The notes under the pieces: model-generated | What the model saw: the letters and a program-made list of their open reading frames with translations, nothing else | The model's database searches: none | Told to the model about the DNA's origin: nothing | Assembly: GCA_946122785.1 (NCBI GenBank) | Contig: CAMGYJ010000002.1 | Span: 19,132,492-19,196,491 of the forward strand | Source: Linum tenue | Taxonomy: Eukaryota; Streptophyta; Magnoliopsida; Malpighiales; Linaceae | Direction of reading: 5' to 3' | Length of the DNA stretch: 64,000 nucleotides | Shown here: piece by piece, positions 11,289-23,000 of the stretch | Layout: every line of letters begins with the position of its first letter | Numbering within the stretch: the first letter of the stretch is position 1 | Program-made: the position numbers and the translations under genes

Positions 11289-12419
11289 CGTCGGTAAAAA
11301 CTTAGCCGGAAAATCGCCCTAGTCGGACGGGAATGGAGAAAAAAAAAGAATTAGAGTGCGGGCAAAGCGAAATCCAGAAAACAAGGGAATCCAAAACCAG
11401 GGCTAGCAAGCCAAGAATCTAAATATAGACCCAGAAAAGGAAAACTCTGTGCAAAGCGAAGTCCAGACAAATCACAACAACACGCCCAAATTATACACCA
11501 TCCGGAATTACCAAACAATTCCAATTTCACAAGGAAGGAGATGAACAATACACACATCCCAAAAGCGGCCGCAGCAGAGAAGGAAGATGAGAGAGCAGGG
11601 CGTTGTCGATTTTACTTTTAAGATTCAGGGGGTCGGGTTTGGGGTTGGGTTGGTTTGCGGGTTGGGTAGGGAAGGGTGACATGTCGGGCAAATCTGACGT
11701 GGTGGGTCGGGTAGTCATTTTTTAGGGTTAATATATGCTGACTGTGATTTTCTGTTAGCCACGTCATCACTTAACGGTCGTCATTAACGGAGTCTAATGG
11801 AGGTTAACGGAGAGTGACCGAACTTGGACTGTTCAACTAATTTAAGTGACTACTAATGGAATAAACAAATTTTAGTGACCAAACGTGAAATTTTGTAGCA
11901 ATTCGAGTGACCAAACTTGCAATGAAGCCCTCATTTGTCATCGTGTCCTATTTACTCTCATAGGTAATCATCTTATCTTATCTTACTATGTATTATGGTT
12001 GTTCAAAAACAATTTCTTGTCACATAAGCACTTGGAGAATTCACAAGTTGCCAAGAAGGACAATTTTTGTACAAGCAAAAAAATTAGTTAATGAGCTATT
12101 TATGGAGTTATCTCTCTTCTTTTAATGATGTTTTCTTTTATTCAATAACTCTTTTCAATTTTCATATTATATCTATGTATGTAGAAAAGACTAATGTTGG
12201 TAGAGTGATATATCACATTTAGTTAAACAAAAAATATAAGTAAATTTTCTACTATTTTTTACTGAAAATTTTAAACAAACACACACATAAACAATAATAT
12301 TTTCATCGATTAAACAAAATATAACGATGGAAATAGAGAAAATAAATGTTAGAAAATCAATCTACTTTCAAAAATGAACTATGTTATTTTATATTTTTGG
12401 CTATTAAACACTCTTATTT

Positions 12420-13660
12420 AGAGATAGCAACCAAACCCATGGTCGCAGGTACCCAACCGTCTCCGACCTAGTCAATACTGGGAATCTCCGCATTGATTGC
12501 GTATGGGGAAAACCCGCAAATTTTTTTATGGAGATGGGCGGATATGCTTTTGAAATCCCCATACCCAAACCCGCCCCACCGAGGATATTATGTTATATGC
12601 AGAAAATATAACATCCTGTTATGTAGGGGTGAACAAACACATCCGCAAACCGATCCACCCGTCCAACCCGAGCCAACCCACCCGTATTTATCGTTAAAAC
12701 AAAGGTTTTGGGTTGGGTGAGGATTTTCTTTTGTACAACCCGTCTCTTTTGGGTTAGATTTGGATTTTGGATTACACAACCCATAGAACCCGACCGAACC
12801 CGTGTTCCAATTATTGGTATGAGTTCGTATCCAAAAAATATTTATGTCGTATATAGCCATACTTATGAGAAAATTAAGATATTTCGCCATGTTTTTCTTT
12901 TATGGTCTCCCTAATCTAATGCATTCTTCGGCTTAAAGTTTAGACATAAATTTAATATAGCTATGATTCACGTAGTTTTTTTCTTATGTACAATTTTAAT
13001 AGAATAACATATTATGGATGCGTTCATTTGTAATCTTTTTAGCCTATTTCAACAAATGTCGTGAAAAAAACTAGACATAAGTTGAAGTCAATCAAATTCA
13101 AACAACATTTGTGAATTTTTTATACATTTCACCTCGGTTTATTCGTTTGAATTTTTAATTAGTTATAAAATATTTTTATGATGTAGAATAATTACATATT
13201 TTGTGTTGGGTTGGGTTTTTACTTAAAGATATCGCCAACCCGACCCAACCCAATTAGAAACAAACCATAGGGTTTAAATTTTTTTGATTGGGTTTGGGTT
13301 TAATATTTTCTAAACCGTAGTGCATGGGTCGGGTGATTAAAATGCCTAAACCCGGACCACCCTACCCATGTACACCTCTACTCTTATGTAATTGATTGCA
13401 ACCAAACCGTAATTTCATCCACTTATGTATCAGTTCCATAATTTTGGGCAGGTAGTACCCATATTTTTTACATATTTTTTATGGTGAGTAGCTGATGGGG
13501 CGGGTATTACCCAATGGTCATGGGTATCCGAAAACGGCGGGTATGGAGATGAGTTTGTAGAACCATCCACCGTATGGGTATGGGGCGGGTATGAGTTTAG
13601 GTATTTGAAAATGGGGATGGTGATGGTTTAGGCAAACCCGCCCCATTGCCATACCTTCTC
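12420..13660. repeat. Degenerate repeat rich in GGGTATGGGGCGGGT-type sequence, split by a hAT element
   Basis: The left part (12420-12600) carries CCCCATACCCAAACCCGCCC and the right part (13490-13660) carries GTATGGGGCGGGTATGAG, in inverted relation. This style is common in plant hAT-like MITEs. The exact ends were not defined. Confidence 0.4.
12624..13380. mobile_element. Nested hAT-type non-autonomous element
   Basis: 757 bp with terminal TAGGGGTGAACA and inverse TGTACACCTCTA, a hAT-type TIR. It is flanked by the 8-mers CTGTTATG (12616-12623) and CTCTTATG (13381-13388), matching at 7 of 8 positions. No transposase. It sits inside the composite Mutator-type element. Confidence 0.75.
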
Positions 13661-14354
13661 TTATTTCTAATTAATATATCTATAAAATAAAATAAGTATT
13701 ATATAGTAAAAGTTCTGGATAGAAACTTGATGATGTACACGTATTATATGGCACGTGAGTGTTAGAGAAATCTTTGTTGATGATGTACGATAAACATTAT
13801 GTTTCATCAACCACTGACCTAGCATTAATCAAACATGGGTTGACAATTTTCGTTTAATAGTTGAATGTCTTCTACATTTAAGGCCTTTATAGTTAGAAGA
13901 CTCTAAATCGAACTATTAGGTTAAAAATGAAGAATCTTTATAAGCATGAGATCAACAAGGCAATTCTAATAAGTCATTTGGTTGCATGGTTGTGAGTATG
14001 TGACTCCATACCAAATTTTGGCAATAAAAAAATATTTTACCATATCAAAATGTCAAAACAAAAATGTTAGTTTGTAACCGTAAGCAATATGTATATAGTC
14101 GAGTTATCCTATCCACAAAATTTTGTTGTGTATTCCATTGAACGAGGTGTGTTAAAAGGTCTTAATTAGGGTTACAAAACAAAGTAAACTCTTTATATAC
14201 GTTTAGATATTAACAATAGATGTGTTTATAATACATACAAGAATTCATCCGTGTGAAATGTCACAATGGATGAATTCGCTTTGCCCGCACTCTAATTTTT
14301 TTTTTCCCATTCTCGTCCCACTAGGGCGATTTTCCGGCTAAGTTTTTACCGACG

Positions 14355-14504
14355 ATGATGGCGGAGGATTTCGCGAGATCAATTGAGGACGGGCTGAAGC
14401 TGTCTAAGCGGATATACTTCGGCAAGGACAGAGTCGTTGCTCCTCCAAACATTCCGGTGATGATGGACAAATCACTAATGGACGCTCGCTCATCTGAAAA
14501 GTAA
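14355..14504 (+). pseudogene. Captured 5' gene fragment in right arm (VIT/vWA, ITIH-like N-terminus)
   Basis: Inverted copy of the left-arm fragment: MMAEDFARSIEDGLKLSKRI then YFGKDRVVAPP, ending at TAA 14502-14504. Two residues differ from the left arm (E for A and V for P). The reading frame is intact in both arms, but it covers only a small N-terminal piece of the presumed parent protein. Confidence 0.5.
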
Positions 14505-15375
14505 ACGCGGAACGAGATGAACAACCCCCTGAATAGAAGTTGTGGGTTGGGATCTGTTTGGGCCGCCGCAGAGAGGAAGATGAGCGAGCAGCAGGGGTTG
14601 TCGATTTTACTTTTCAGATTCACGGGGGTCGGGTTTGGGGTTGGGTCGACTATTGGGTTGGTTTGCGGGTTGGGTAAGGAAGGGTGACATGGCGGGCAAA
14701 TCTGACGTGGCGGGTTGGGTAGTCATTTTTTAGGGTTAAAATATGCTGACTGTGATTTTATGTTAGCCACGTCATCACTTAACGGTCGTCATTAACGGAG
14801 TCTAACGGAAGTTAACGGAGAGTGACCGAACTTGGATTCTTCAACTAATTTAAGTGACTACTAATGGAATAAACCAATTTTAGTGACCAAACGTGAAATT
14901 TTGTAGCAATTCGAGTGACCAAACTTGCAATTAAGCCTATTTTATATCGAGAATGGGCTAGCGTGAGCCCAAATATCTACCACCGAAAATGCAAATGCAA
15001 CTCCATCTGTAGACTGCAATAAGGCGGTAGCGGGCACCAGTTCCTAACTCCGTCCATTTTACTGTTGCACCGACTCCCAAACACACCCATTTGCATATGC
15101 ATGGTAAAGACTAAAAACATACGCTCCGCGTCACATGCCAATTAGCTCTTTTCTTTCTAGGGGTGGCAAATTAAATTAGCCAATCCTTGGGCAAAAGTAA
15201 CATTGTACTTCTTCTTTCCACGTTGTTCCTTAGCTTCATCCATCCACTATTCTCACTTTACGCAAACTCCGAACTCCCCCAATGGAATGGAGGGGAGGCT
15301 TCTTTCTTTGAAAGCCCAGCCCAGGCCAGGCCAGGTGCATCTAACGCGGGATTGTCCTGCCCTTGCCCACTATAG

Positions 15376-15383
15376 TATAAATA
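15376..15383 (+). promoter_or_regulatory. TATA box of first PP2 gene
   Basis: TATAAATA, 76 bases upstream of the likely start codon at 15459. Confidence 0.6.
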
Positions 15384-15458
15384 TTTGCCGACAAGAATGG
15401 CATCACCAAGATCTTCCCTAAACACAATCCCAAAACACAGAAGAGAGGCCAACAAAAA

Positions 15459-16220
15459 ATGGGTTTTCAACTCAGAAACCACAACCGAGATGTTACTGCT
15501 CGTTCCTCATCCCCTCACTAGAAGCCCATTGTAAGCCATTGGAATATACATAGATATCATCCATTCTTTTTCGAATTTCATTTTCACTTTGTGATCGTGA
15601 AGTTGGAAATGCAGGATGGCGGCTCCTCCTTGGTGTTTCCGGACCCAAATCTTCGCGGCGCGTACAGAGTGCCCGCCAGAGCTCTCAACATAGTCTGGGG
15701 GAAGGACCCACGTTACTGGCAATGGATCCCGCTCTTAGACCACCACGACAAGAGGTGATTCATGAGATCGAGTTATTGCTCCATCTGCTCCACGAAATCA
15801 AACTAGCTAATTTTCCACGTTTCTAAAAAAAGCTGCTACCTTTTTGGTTTTTGGGTTGGCAGGGAAAGTGGGTTCGAGGACGAAGCAGCAATGCTGGTTC
15901 AGGTGAACTGGATCCAGGTGACGGGGAGGCTGCCGACGAGCTTGTTCGCCAGGAAGAAGTACGAGGTGGTGTGGGTGGTGAAGTTCAGGGTGGACGCATT
16001 CGAGTGGCCGGTGAAGTTCAAGGTCAGGGAGGAGAAGGTGAGGAGCGTGGTGGTGGAGCCTTACCGGCAGAAGCATGGGGTGTGGCATGAAATCTCCGGC
16101 GGGGAGTTCACGGTGCAGGCGGCTGGTGGGGTGGTGGAGTTTGGGATGTATGAGATTGAAACCGAGTGGTGGAAGGGTTGCATGGTTCTTGCCGGCGTCA
16201 AGATTCGGCCTAAACCTTAA
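15459..16220 (+). CDS. Phloem protein 2 (PP2-A type lectin), short form
   Basis: Encodes a PP2-domain protein: ARALNIVWGKDPRYWQWIPL, WIQVTGRLPTSLFARKKYEV, then WWKGCMVLAGVKIRPKP at the C-terminus, the usual PP2-A ending. Likely exons are 15459-15491, 15615-15754 and 15863-16220, giving 176 residues starting MGFQLRNHNRD. The first donor (GTTACT) is weak. A start at the in-frame ATG 15609 would give 167 residues and needs only the last intron, whose GT-AG sites join AAG-AG to G-GAA in frame. The family includes phloem-sap lectins that bind chito-oligosaccharides and RNA and work with P-protein in wound and pest responses; a role here is inferred from the domain only. A longer paralogue lies 2.4 kb downstream on the same strand. 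Confidence 0.85.
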
Positions 16221-16520
16221 AAAGACCCGTGTGTCTTTCTATTGTTCATAGCTCATGGCATGATGAGTTCGGTTGTGGATTTTGTAATGTAATACTTCAT
16301 CTCAAGATCTTAATTGTCCTTACTGTATCATCCTATAACACTTTTCCAATGTTTGAGGACACACATTATAATCTTTCTTTCGTTATATTTAGCTCTTCCA
16401 TTCTTTTCCTATGAAGTTAGAGAAACTTTCCCAAGAACAATTTTTCAAACTAATCAACGGGATTAGTTCTTACTTCATACAAAACATTTTACGATTAAAT
16501 GTAAAGAGTTTCAAGTAAAT
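16221..16520. other. Short intergenic stretch
   Basis: Presumed 3' untranslated and terminator region of the first PP2 gene, then AT-rich DNA up to the transposon duplication at 16521. Confidence 0.5.
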
Positions 16521-16530
16521 CAAATAATAT

Positions 16531-17941
16531 GGGTTAATTACAAGTTTGGTCACTGTGTTTACTAAAAAGGTTCATGTCTGGTCACTAAAAATATTTAATT
16601 TCATTCATGATCACTAAAATTAGTGTAACCATCCAAGTTTAGTCACTGACCGTCCAAGTTCGTTAACTTTATCTGATGTGGCGGTCAATTTTCATAGTTA
16701 GATCGTTAAGTGTCTGACACGATAATTTAAAAATAATTGAATTAATATTTATAATTTTCCACCTCATACTATTAAAAAAACCCTAATATCTTCAAAATCC
16801 CTAATTCAATTTTCTAATTCAATTCCTCACTACCACCTCGTCGCAAACCATGGCAGCCCTATTCTTGTCTCATAGCTAAAATCCGTGAGGGTTATTGGAG
16901 GCGGTGAGGTGTACGAGCTCGGCGGCGGCTTTGGCGTTCGCAACAGCCACCTCGGCAGCGGTGGCCATACCAGTAGGCAGTAGCGGTGCCCTAGGCATGA
17001 AGCGGCGGCGAGAATGATTTGGAGGTTTGTTGGTGCGAAGAGGAAGAAGGCGAGAGGTTTGCGGCGGGATCCCATCAGCTGAACAGATAGACCCAATTCG
17101 TCACCACCATCGTCAATGTTCCTACCAAAAAACCTAGCAGAAATCATCCGCCGCCAGTCGCTGTCTTTCTCGGCATCCTCCTTGAAGATTCGTCGGCAGC
17201 CGGCAACAGGAGATACTTTCCCATTTCGCAACCTAGCCCTTAGCCAGTAGCCACCCACAATTTCCAGATCCAAAACCCACGAAACACACATAGATCCCCC
17301 TCATCTCTCGTCAACGTCACGTTTCCGCCAGTCGTATTCACTTTTCACTACCAGAGAGCTCCATTCCAGAATAGCAACAAGAGGAAGTGATTCTTTTTCA
17401 TCGCTCTGAATCGTTAGCTGGGAAAATGAGGGCGTCGCTGTTACTATTTGGTGATTGGTATTAGGAAAGACCCATTGGAAGTTGGGGGCTTGAGGTTGTT
17501 GGGGATCCACTTGTGGACTTGTATTGCAGGGGATGAATCATTTACTCATGGATGTGTCATCTCTCCATTTGATTTCGAAGCAGGGTTTGAGTGTCGTTGC
17601 CGCTGCCGCTGCCGTGAGGTTTTAATTTGATCAAAGAAGGGCTCCAACTCATCTCACCTGCCTCCCTGGTTTTGATATTTTTTTTAAGCGTCTGATAGTG
17701 ATGTGGAAATTTTAGGAGATAAAATATTATTTGTTTATTATTTTTTAATTATACGTCATATATTTAACGGTCAACTATAAGAGTTGACCGCCACATCAGA
17801 TAAATTTAACGGATTTGGACGGTCAGTGACCAAACTTGAATGGTTAAAGTAATTTTAGTGACCATGAATGAAATTAAATATTTTTAGTGACCAAACTTGA
17901 ACCTTTTTAGTAAATATAGTGAACAAACTTGCAATTAACCC
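16531..17941. mobile_element. Mutator-type non-autonomous element between the PP2 genes
   Basis: 1411 bp with a perfect 10 bp duplication CAAATAATAT (16521-16530 and 17942-17951). The terminal inverted repeats are ~150 bp, starting GGGTTAATTACAAGTTTGGT on the left with GGGGTTAATTGCAAGTTTG as the reverse complement of the right. The terminus resembles that of the composite element at 10706, so both probably belong to one group. The interior is GC-richer with a 153-codon minus-strand frame (16830-17291) that I do not recognise. Confidence 0.85.
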
Positions 17942-17951
17942 CAAATAATAT

Positions 17952-18590
17952 TATACAATGTGTATAAAAAAGTATAATTTTCCTAATTATGCGTGATGTA
18001 GAATACAAAGATCGGAATAATCCATGTCTATTAGCGTAGAAAATCATGCACTACCAGCATATGAGCACCCAACGATTGTGATATTGGGTCTCATGTAATT
18101 GAAGTTATTGTTGAATGCTTTATGTCAACATATATATTGAGAGATTATATGATATATGTAATACATTATATTTGTACCAAAATGAAACAACAAAAACAAA
18201 ATAATACCATAAAACTGCACAATACATCTCCAGTCCAGGTTCCAAGTCTAATAGTTAGTTGCCATCAATCAACCAGAAATGGGAAGTCGGCAAATTGAGC
18301 ATATATTCTCCATTCAAATTATGGTGGTAGAGAATCTTAACTTTCACGCCCATGTGCATATATTCTCCACTCGATCTGTCACCACCTTATCGTCGAATCT
18401 TTCTTCCACATCTCTGGTTCCATGCTTGCAACTTTCTGTCTTCAGATAAAAGATTGATGCTTTCCCTCGTTTAATTGATGGTTGTCATTGCCCGTCCAAA
18501 TTGACATTCCAATTCAATGTCGACCCCCCTGTTTTCTCAAACAGTAGTATAAGAGAAAGGCAAAGCACTCTAACCCACACCAAACAGAGA
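17952..18590. promoter_or_regulatory. Upstream region of second PP2 gene
   Basis: AT-rich intergenic DNA. A TATA-like TATAAG occurs at 18548-18553, about 40 bases before the preferred ATG at 18591. Confidence 0.4.
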
Positions 18591-19810
18591 ATGGGAACAG
18601 GGTGGTCGCAGGATGACGAGGCGGCCGCAGCAGCTTCACAGCTGCAGCAGCCAACCCACCAATCCACCGCGGACAGAGGTCAGCTGCCGCGGCAGCACTC
18701 TGTTCAGAAACAGAGTGAAGAGAAACAGAGTCAAGGAAGGCAGAGTGAGAATAAATCCAACACAGCTGAAAAAGTTGGAGATGGCAAGTTCCAGGAGGCC
18801 AGGAACAGGACACCAGCGGCAACGCAAGCAACACAACCCATCACGGGCGGGGGTCAGCTGCAGCGACAGTACTCTCAGAAACAGAGTCAAGGAAATCAGA
18901 GTGAAGCAAAACAGAGCAAGAACATATCCAACATGGTTGAAAGATCTGGAGATGGCAAGTTGGGGGAGGCCAAGAATAGGGCATCTGCAGCAACACAAGT
19001 GAAGCTTCCACATAACTGGGAAGCTATATTGCGAGAAGCAGATACCCCAATTGAGCGTTCTTCCCCTGATAGGCAGTGCAATCAACTCTTCTCTGGAGTT
19101 TTCCTGAACAAAAAGAGCAAGGCAAGCTGATAATTTCTCATTTTAACAATTTTCCTCACTATCAGCAGTTGTTTTTTCTTCTCTTTTTGGCCGACTGATG
19201 TTGAGCACCAACTGCAGAAGTACTGGGTTGACAGGAACTCCAACAGCAACTGTTTCACTCTGTTTGCTAGAGATCTCCTGATCACCTGGGCTGACGACCC
19301 ACGTTACTGGCATTGGCCTTCTATAACTGAGACCAGGTAAAATAGCAGGAATTTACTTTGATCCATCACAGTTCCGGTTTACCATATTGATTGAAGGATG
19401 CTTTTATTTTCATTTTCTATGTTGGTAGAGATGTTACGGTGGAAGCCGCAGAGCTTTTAGCAGTTTGCTGGCTGGAGGTTCATGGGAACTTTGACACAAC
19501 AAAGCTTTCTCCTGGGACTTTGTATGAAGTTATATTTGTGATAATGCTGAAAGATTCGGCAGCAGGATGGGAAGTTCCAGTGAATTTCAGACTCACTCTA
19601 CCAAATAGAGTCAAGCAAGAGCACAAAGAGAACCTAATGACGAAACCAAGATTGCAATGGATTGAAATCCCCGTTGGTGAGTTCAGAACTTCACCTGAAA
19701 ATATTGGTGGGAATATGGAGATCTCTATGTTTGAATATGAAGGAGGAACCTGGAAGAAGGGGCTGATTCTCAAAGAAGTCACCATCCGACCAAAGTCCTC
19801 AACTACATAG
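18591..19810 (+). CDS. Phloem protein 2 (PP2-A1-like) with Gln/Ser-rich duplicated N-terminal extension
   Basis: Exons 18591-19121, 19218-19336 and 19429-19810 give 343 residues. The conserved PP2-A1 part begins LPHNWEAILREADTPIERSS, continues through LFSGVFLNKKSK-KYWVDRNSNSNCF, FARDLLITWADDPRYWHW and VCWLEVHGNFDTTKLSPG, and ends GLILKEVTIRPKSSTT. The first intron starts with GC (AAG|GCAAGC), a GC-AG intron needed to join KSK to KYWVD in frame. Upstream, residues ~20-145 hold two imperfect copies of a ~50 residue Q/S-rich unit (GQLxRQxSxQKQS...SNxxExxGDGKxxEAxNR). The frame is open back to an ATG at 18501, but the start at 18591 has the better context and sits downstream of a TATA-like box. 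PP2-A1 proteins are phloem lectins in companion cells and sieve elements. Confidence 0.88.
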
Positions 19811-20048
19811 CGATAGGGAGATGAGAGTTTCCAAAATAATGATACGTGGTTTCGGGTCGAAATTCAGGACAAGATACAACACTCTGGAAAGAGGCTTATT
19901 TGCTGGCCAACAAACTTATTATTGAAACTATAAACAATCATCAAACTTGTATTGCAAAACGAAATAAACACGGAAAGCTCAGGTCTAAAGGTACAACAAA
20001 GGGCAGCGCCTGTTTTGCTGCTTCTATGCTTGGTTTGAATGGAGCAAT
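19811..20048. other. Convergent intergenic spacer
   Basis: 3' untranslated regions of the PP2 gene (+) and IMPL1 (-) meet here; nothing else seen. Confidence 0.5.
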
Positions 20049-23000
20049 TCAAAAATCTGTATGGTAATTTTCTGGCTTGAACCATGGCGAGAAATCAAAG
20101 CCTTTGCTTATGAGCTTTTCGGTCGGAGGTGCAATCCTCTCCAAAAGCTGCATTACGAAGAATAATAAGATCTTCCAGTTCAAACAAATATGGCTATAAT
20201 TATAGACAAATGCTAGAGTGTGAACCTTTGAATGGAGTACCCCGTTGGATACCAAAACTGATCTATCAAAAACACAGAACTTGTTGCCATCCATGCATGT
20301 TACTGTTCCACCAGCCTCTTCAACCATCTGCTTGAAACAAAAGGAGATATCAAGCCAATGACTAACGACTAAATGACATGGTAATTCTGCTGGCCAGATA
20401 TTGGCAAGCTCATCTGAAACCAAACCCAGTGGATTGACATTTGAAGGTCTTGACAAAAACTTTACCAGAACACCAGCAGCCATGTCCCATGGCTTTAGTC
20501 GATATTCCCAGTAAGCTTCCACAATACCTAGAGCTACATGGCACATATCAACTGCAGCAGCGCCAAGCCTTCTTACACCCTATTAACAAGACAAACAAAA
20601 AAAGAAGCAACAATCAATTGGAGAAACCCAAACACTTACGGAAAAGAAAAAGAAAAAACAATCGAGATGCAGCAGGTAAGATAAAAAGCAATTACGGATA
20701 TTACCCTGCTAACATCTGTAAACTCCTTGAATAATTCAATGTTAGTAGACCATGCATCGTCGTGCTCATACCCAAACCCAGTCACCAGAAGAGATCGTTC
20801 CACCTGAAACAATGGGAAGGAGGTCAAACAATTTGAATGTGAAGGTCTTAACATACTGAATTTTCCCTACTTAATACATTTGGTGTGTCTACATTTTCAT
20901 TCGGCCTACGTTACCATCCTTTGACAAGAGTTCCAGGAACAAAAAGAGCTATAAAGCACGAAGACATGTATTGTTTTCAAGTAGAAGATAAAATCCTTAG
21001 TGCGAAACTTATTGAGCATCTATCACTCCGGAAACCATATAACATTCGCCACATAATGTATTCCTAAGGCACAATCTCCTGTAGAAGATAAAATCCTTAG
21101 TGTGCAACTTATTGAGCTCATGCCACTCACCGTGTCAGTTTGACTGGCATGAATTCTCTGACCATTACAAAAAGCTCCTCCACCTGAAGAGGTTAGAACA
21201 ATTTCAGCCTACACAAGGCACCTATGGAAAAGAAATAATCAGGCCAATAAAATTTCTCACCTGCAGTTGCAGAGAAAGTACGAGTATTCCATGCCATAGG
21301 ACCTCCAACAAACTCCACCTATAAGGAGAAACAAGAATGCCATTATGATTTCTTTATCTTGTACTCATACACTATGCCTTGTTTTCCCTCTTTTTGTCCC
21401 ATGAGTTTTTCTGGTACGCAATTGAACCAAGTACCATGTTGTTCTTCATCATAATCAAATAAGCCTTCTGAAGCTATTTCAGAGTTATAAACAATATTGT
21501 TAGAAACAACATCAATAAAGTTCTTATTGGAAGAATCTGTCGAGCATCACAGTTTAGACATTATTTCCCGGCTAGTATCTTATTCAGTACAAATGTCAAC
21601 TCAATCTAATATGTAAAGGTCAGTACCACAGCAGCAGCAGCTGGCCTTCCTCGAAAGAGAACTCCTACGGATACAGCAAAGCTAGGATAACCATGCGCAA
21701 AATTTGTTGTTCCATCTGCAGAAATGGAAAGGTGCATTGAGTTATAAGGCACGACCAACGCACTTTATTGATTTAATACACGTCGATAGGAACGAGCAAA
21801 ATGGATGGATAGTACCAAATATTAGGCAGCAGAATATGAAAGGGAGATTGAAGATTGAATGTCAGCTACAAATTGATGCAATTTTGAAAGCCTTTAAACC
21901 TCCAACAAGATAAAAAGACGATCTTCATTTATTTCATCAGCAATATAAAATGAAAGATCAGATTTAAATTATTTGGTTGTTGTTCTAGAGTATGCAGCAA
22001 TCCAGAATACTTTCACGGCCTGGAATTTCCTTGACAGAGAGAGGGATTATTGAAAACACTAGCATGGCAACACACGGCTGAGCGACTGGGAGAGAGAGGG
22101 CAGTCATAATCATGAAGTTGAAGGCAAGCAAAATATTGCCTAGTTTCGAGTAACTTCAATATTTAACGATTAACCAACCGATTATTACATGACATGGTCA
22201 AATGCATCAAATGATTAACCAACATTAACTTATCGGATTAGTATACAACGTATGTTCACAAATACTCACCTAGAGGATCAATGCACCAGAGGTAATCGGA
22301 ATGGCTATCACCAATGACTCCTCCTTCTTCCCCAAGAATAAGGTGATCTCCGAAATTCTTGTTAACGACTTCCAATATTGCAGCCTCGCTCATTTTGTCT
22401 GTGCTGCGTAAGTAAATTTGCACATATGAAGTAAACCCGGTACAGTTACATTTCCGGGGTTCCTGAGATTCTAGAATCCCCAGTGAAAGGGATTAAGCAC
22501 TTAGCAGTATTACAAACAAGTAAAATATGCCAATTGCCTCACGCAAAAGCAAGGTATTCATTCAAGAATTGAACATTTTGTAACATAAATAAGCCGTTAG
22601 TGGGGTCCTTACTCGGTGACTAGGTCAGTAAGCCCTTTATAAGTGATATTCCGGGGCTTATTAACTGCTTCCATCACCACCTGGACACAGAAATGTAATT
22701 GAGCATGATGAATCCACAAATGGAGAAGGACAAGCAAACTTCATAACATCTCAATCAAACAAAACAATCAATCACACAAATCACAATAGGAAGGTTCAAA
22801 GGCGAACTCAATAGAGTGAGGGAAAAGGGTTGACCTCGGCTCCAGTCTTGGCGGCAGTCTCAACGACTTGAATGAGCTGGTTCAGCGGAATGGGTCCGGT
22901 AGATGAAGCTCCAATTTTCGGGTACCGGCTCTGGTAAGGAAGCTCCGATAGCACTGCCTTCGTTGTGGACAGATTCCGGGCCGGCTTGGCGTGAATGGAG

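Larger units (their letters stand above)
10706..14937. mobile_element. Composite Mutator-type element (4.2 kb) with ~640 bp inverted arms
   Basis: Perfect 10 bp duplication TATTTTATAT at 10696-10705 and 14938-14947. The left arm (10706-11345) and right arm (14278-14937) are inverted copies: the peptide encoded in each arm matches at 97 of 100 residues. Terminal sequence is GG(T/C)TTAATTGCAAGTTTGG. Just inside the left arm, 11346-11926 ends in a third, more diverged copy of the same terminus in opposite orientation, so the left third is itself a complete MITE-like unit. The DNA between (11927-14277) contains nested repeats. I infer that the outermost ends moved together and carried the intervening DNA, as a macrotransposon. 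Confidence 0.8.

Noticed and set aside
16830..17291. 153-codon minus-strand frame inside the element at 16531
   Set aside because: No recognised domain and enclosed by terminal repeats; may be captured DNA but cannot be supported as a gene.
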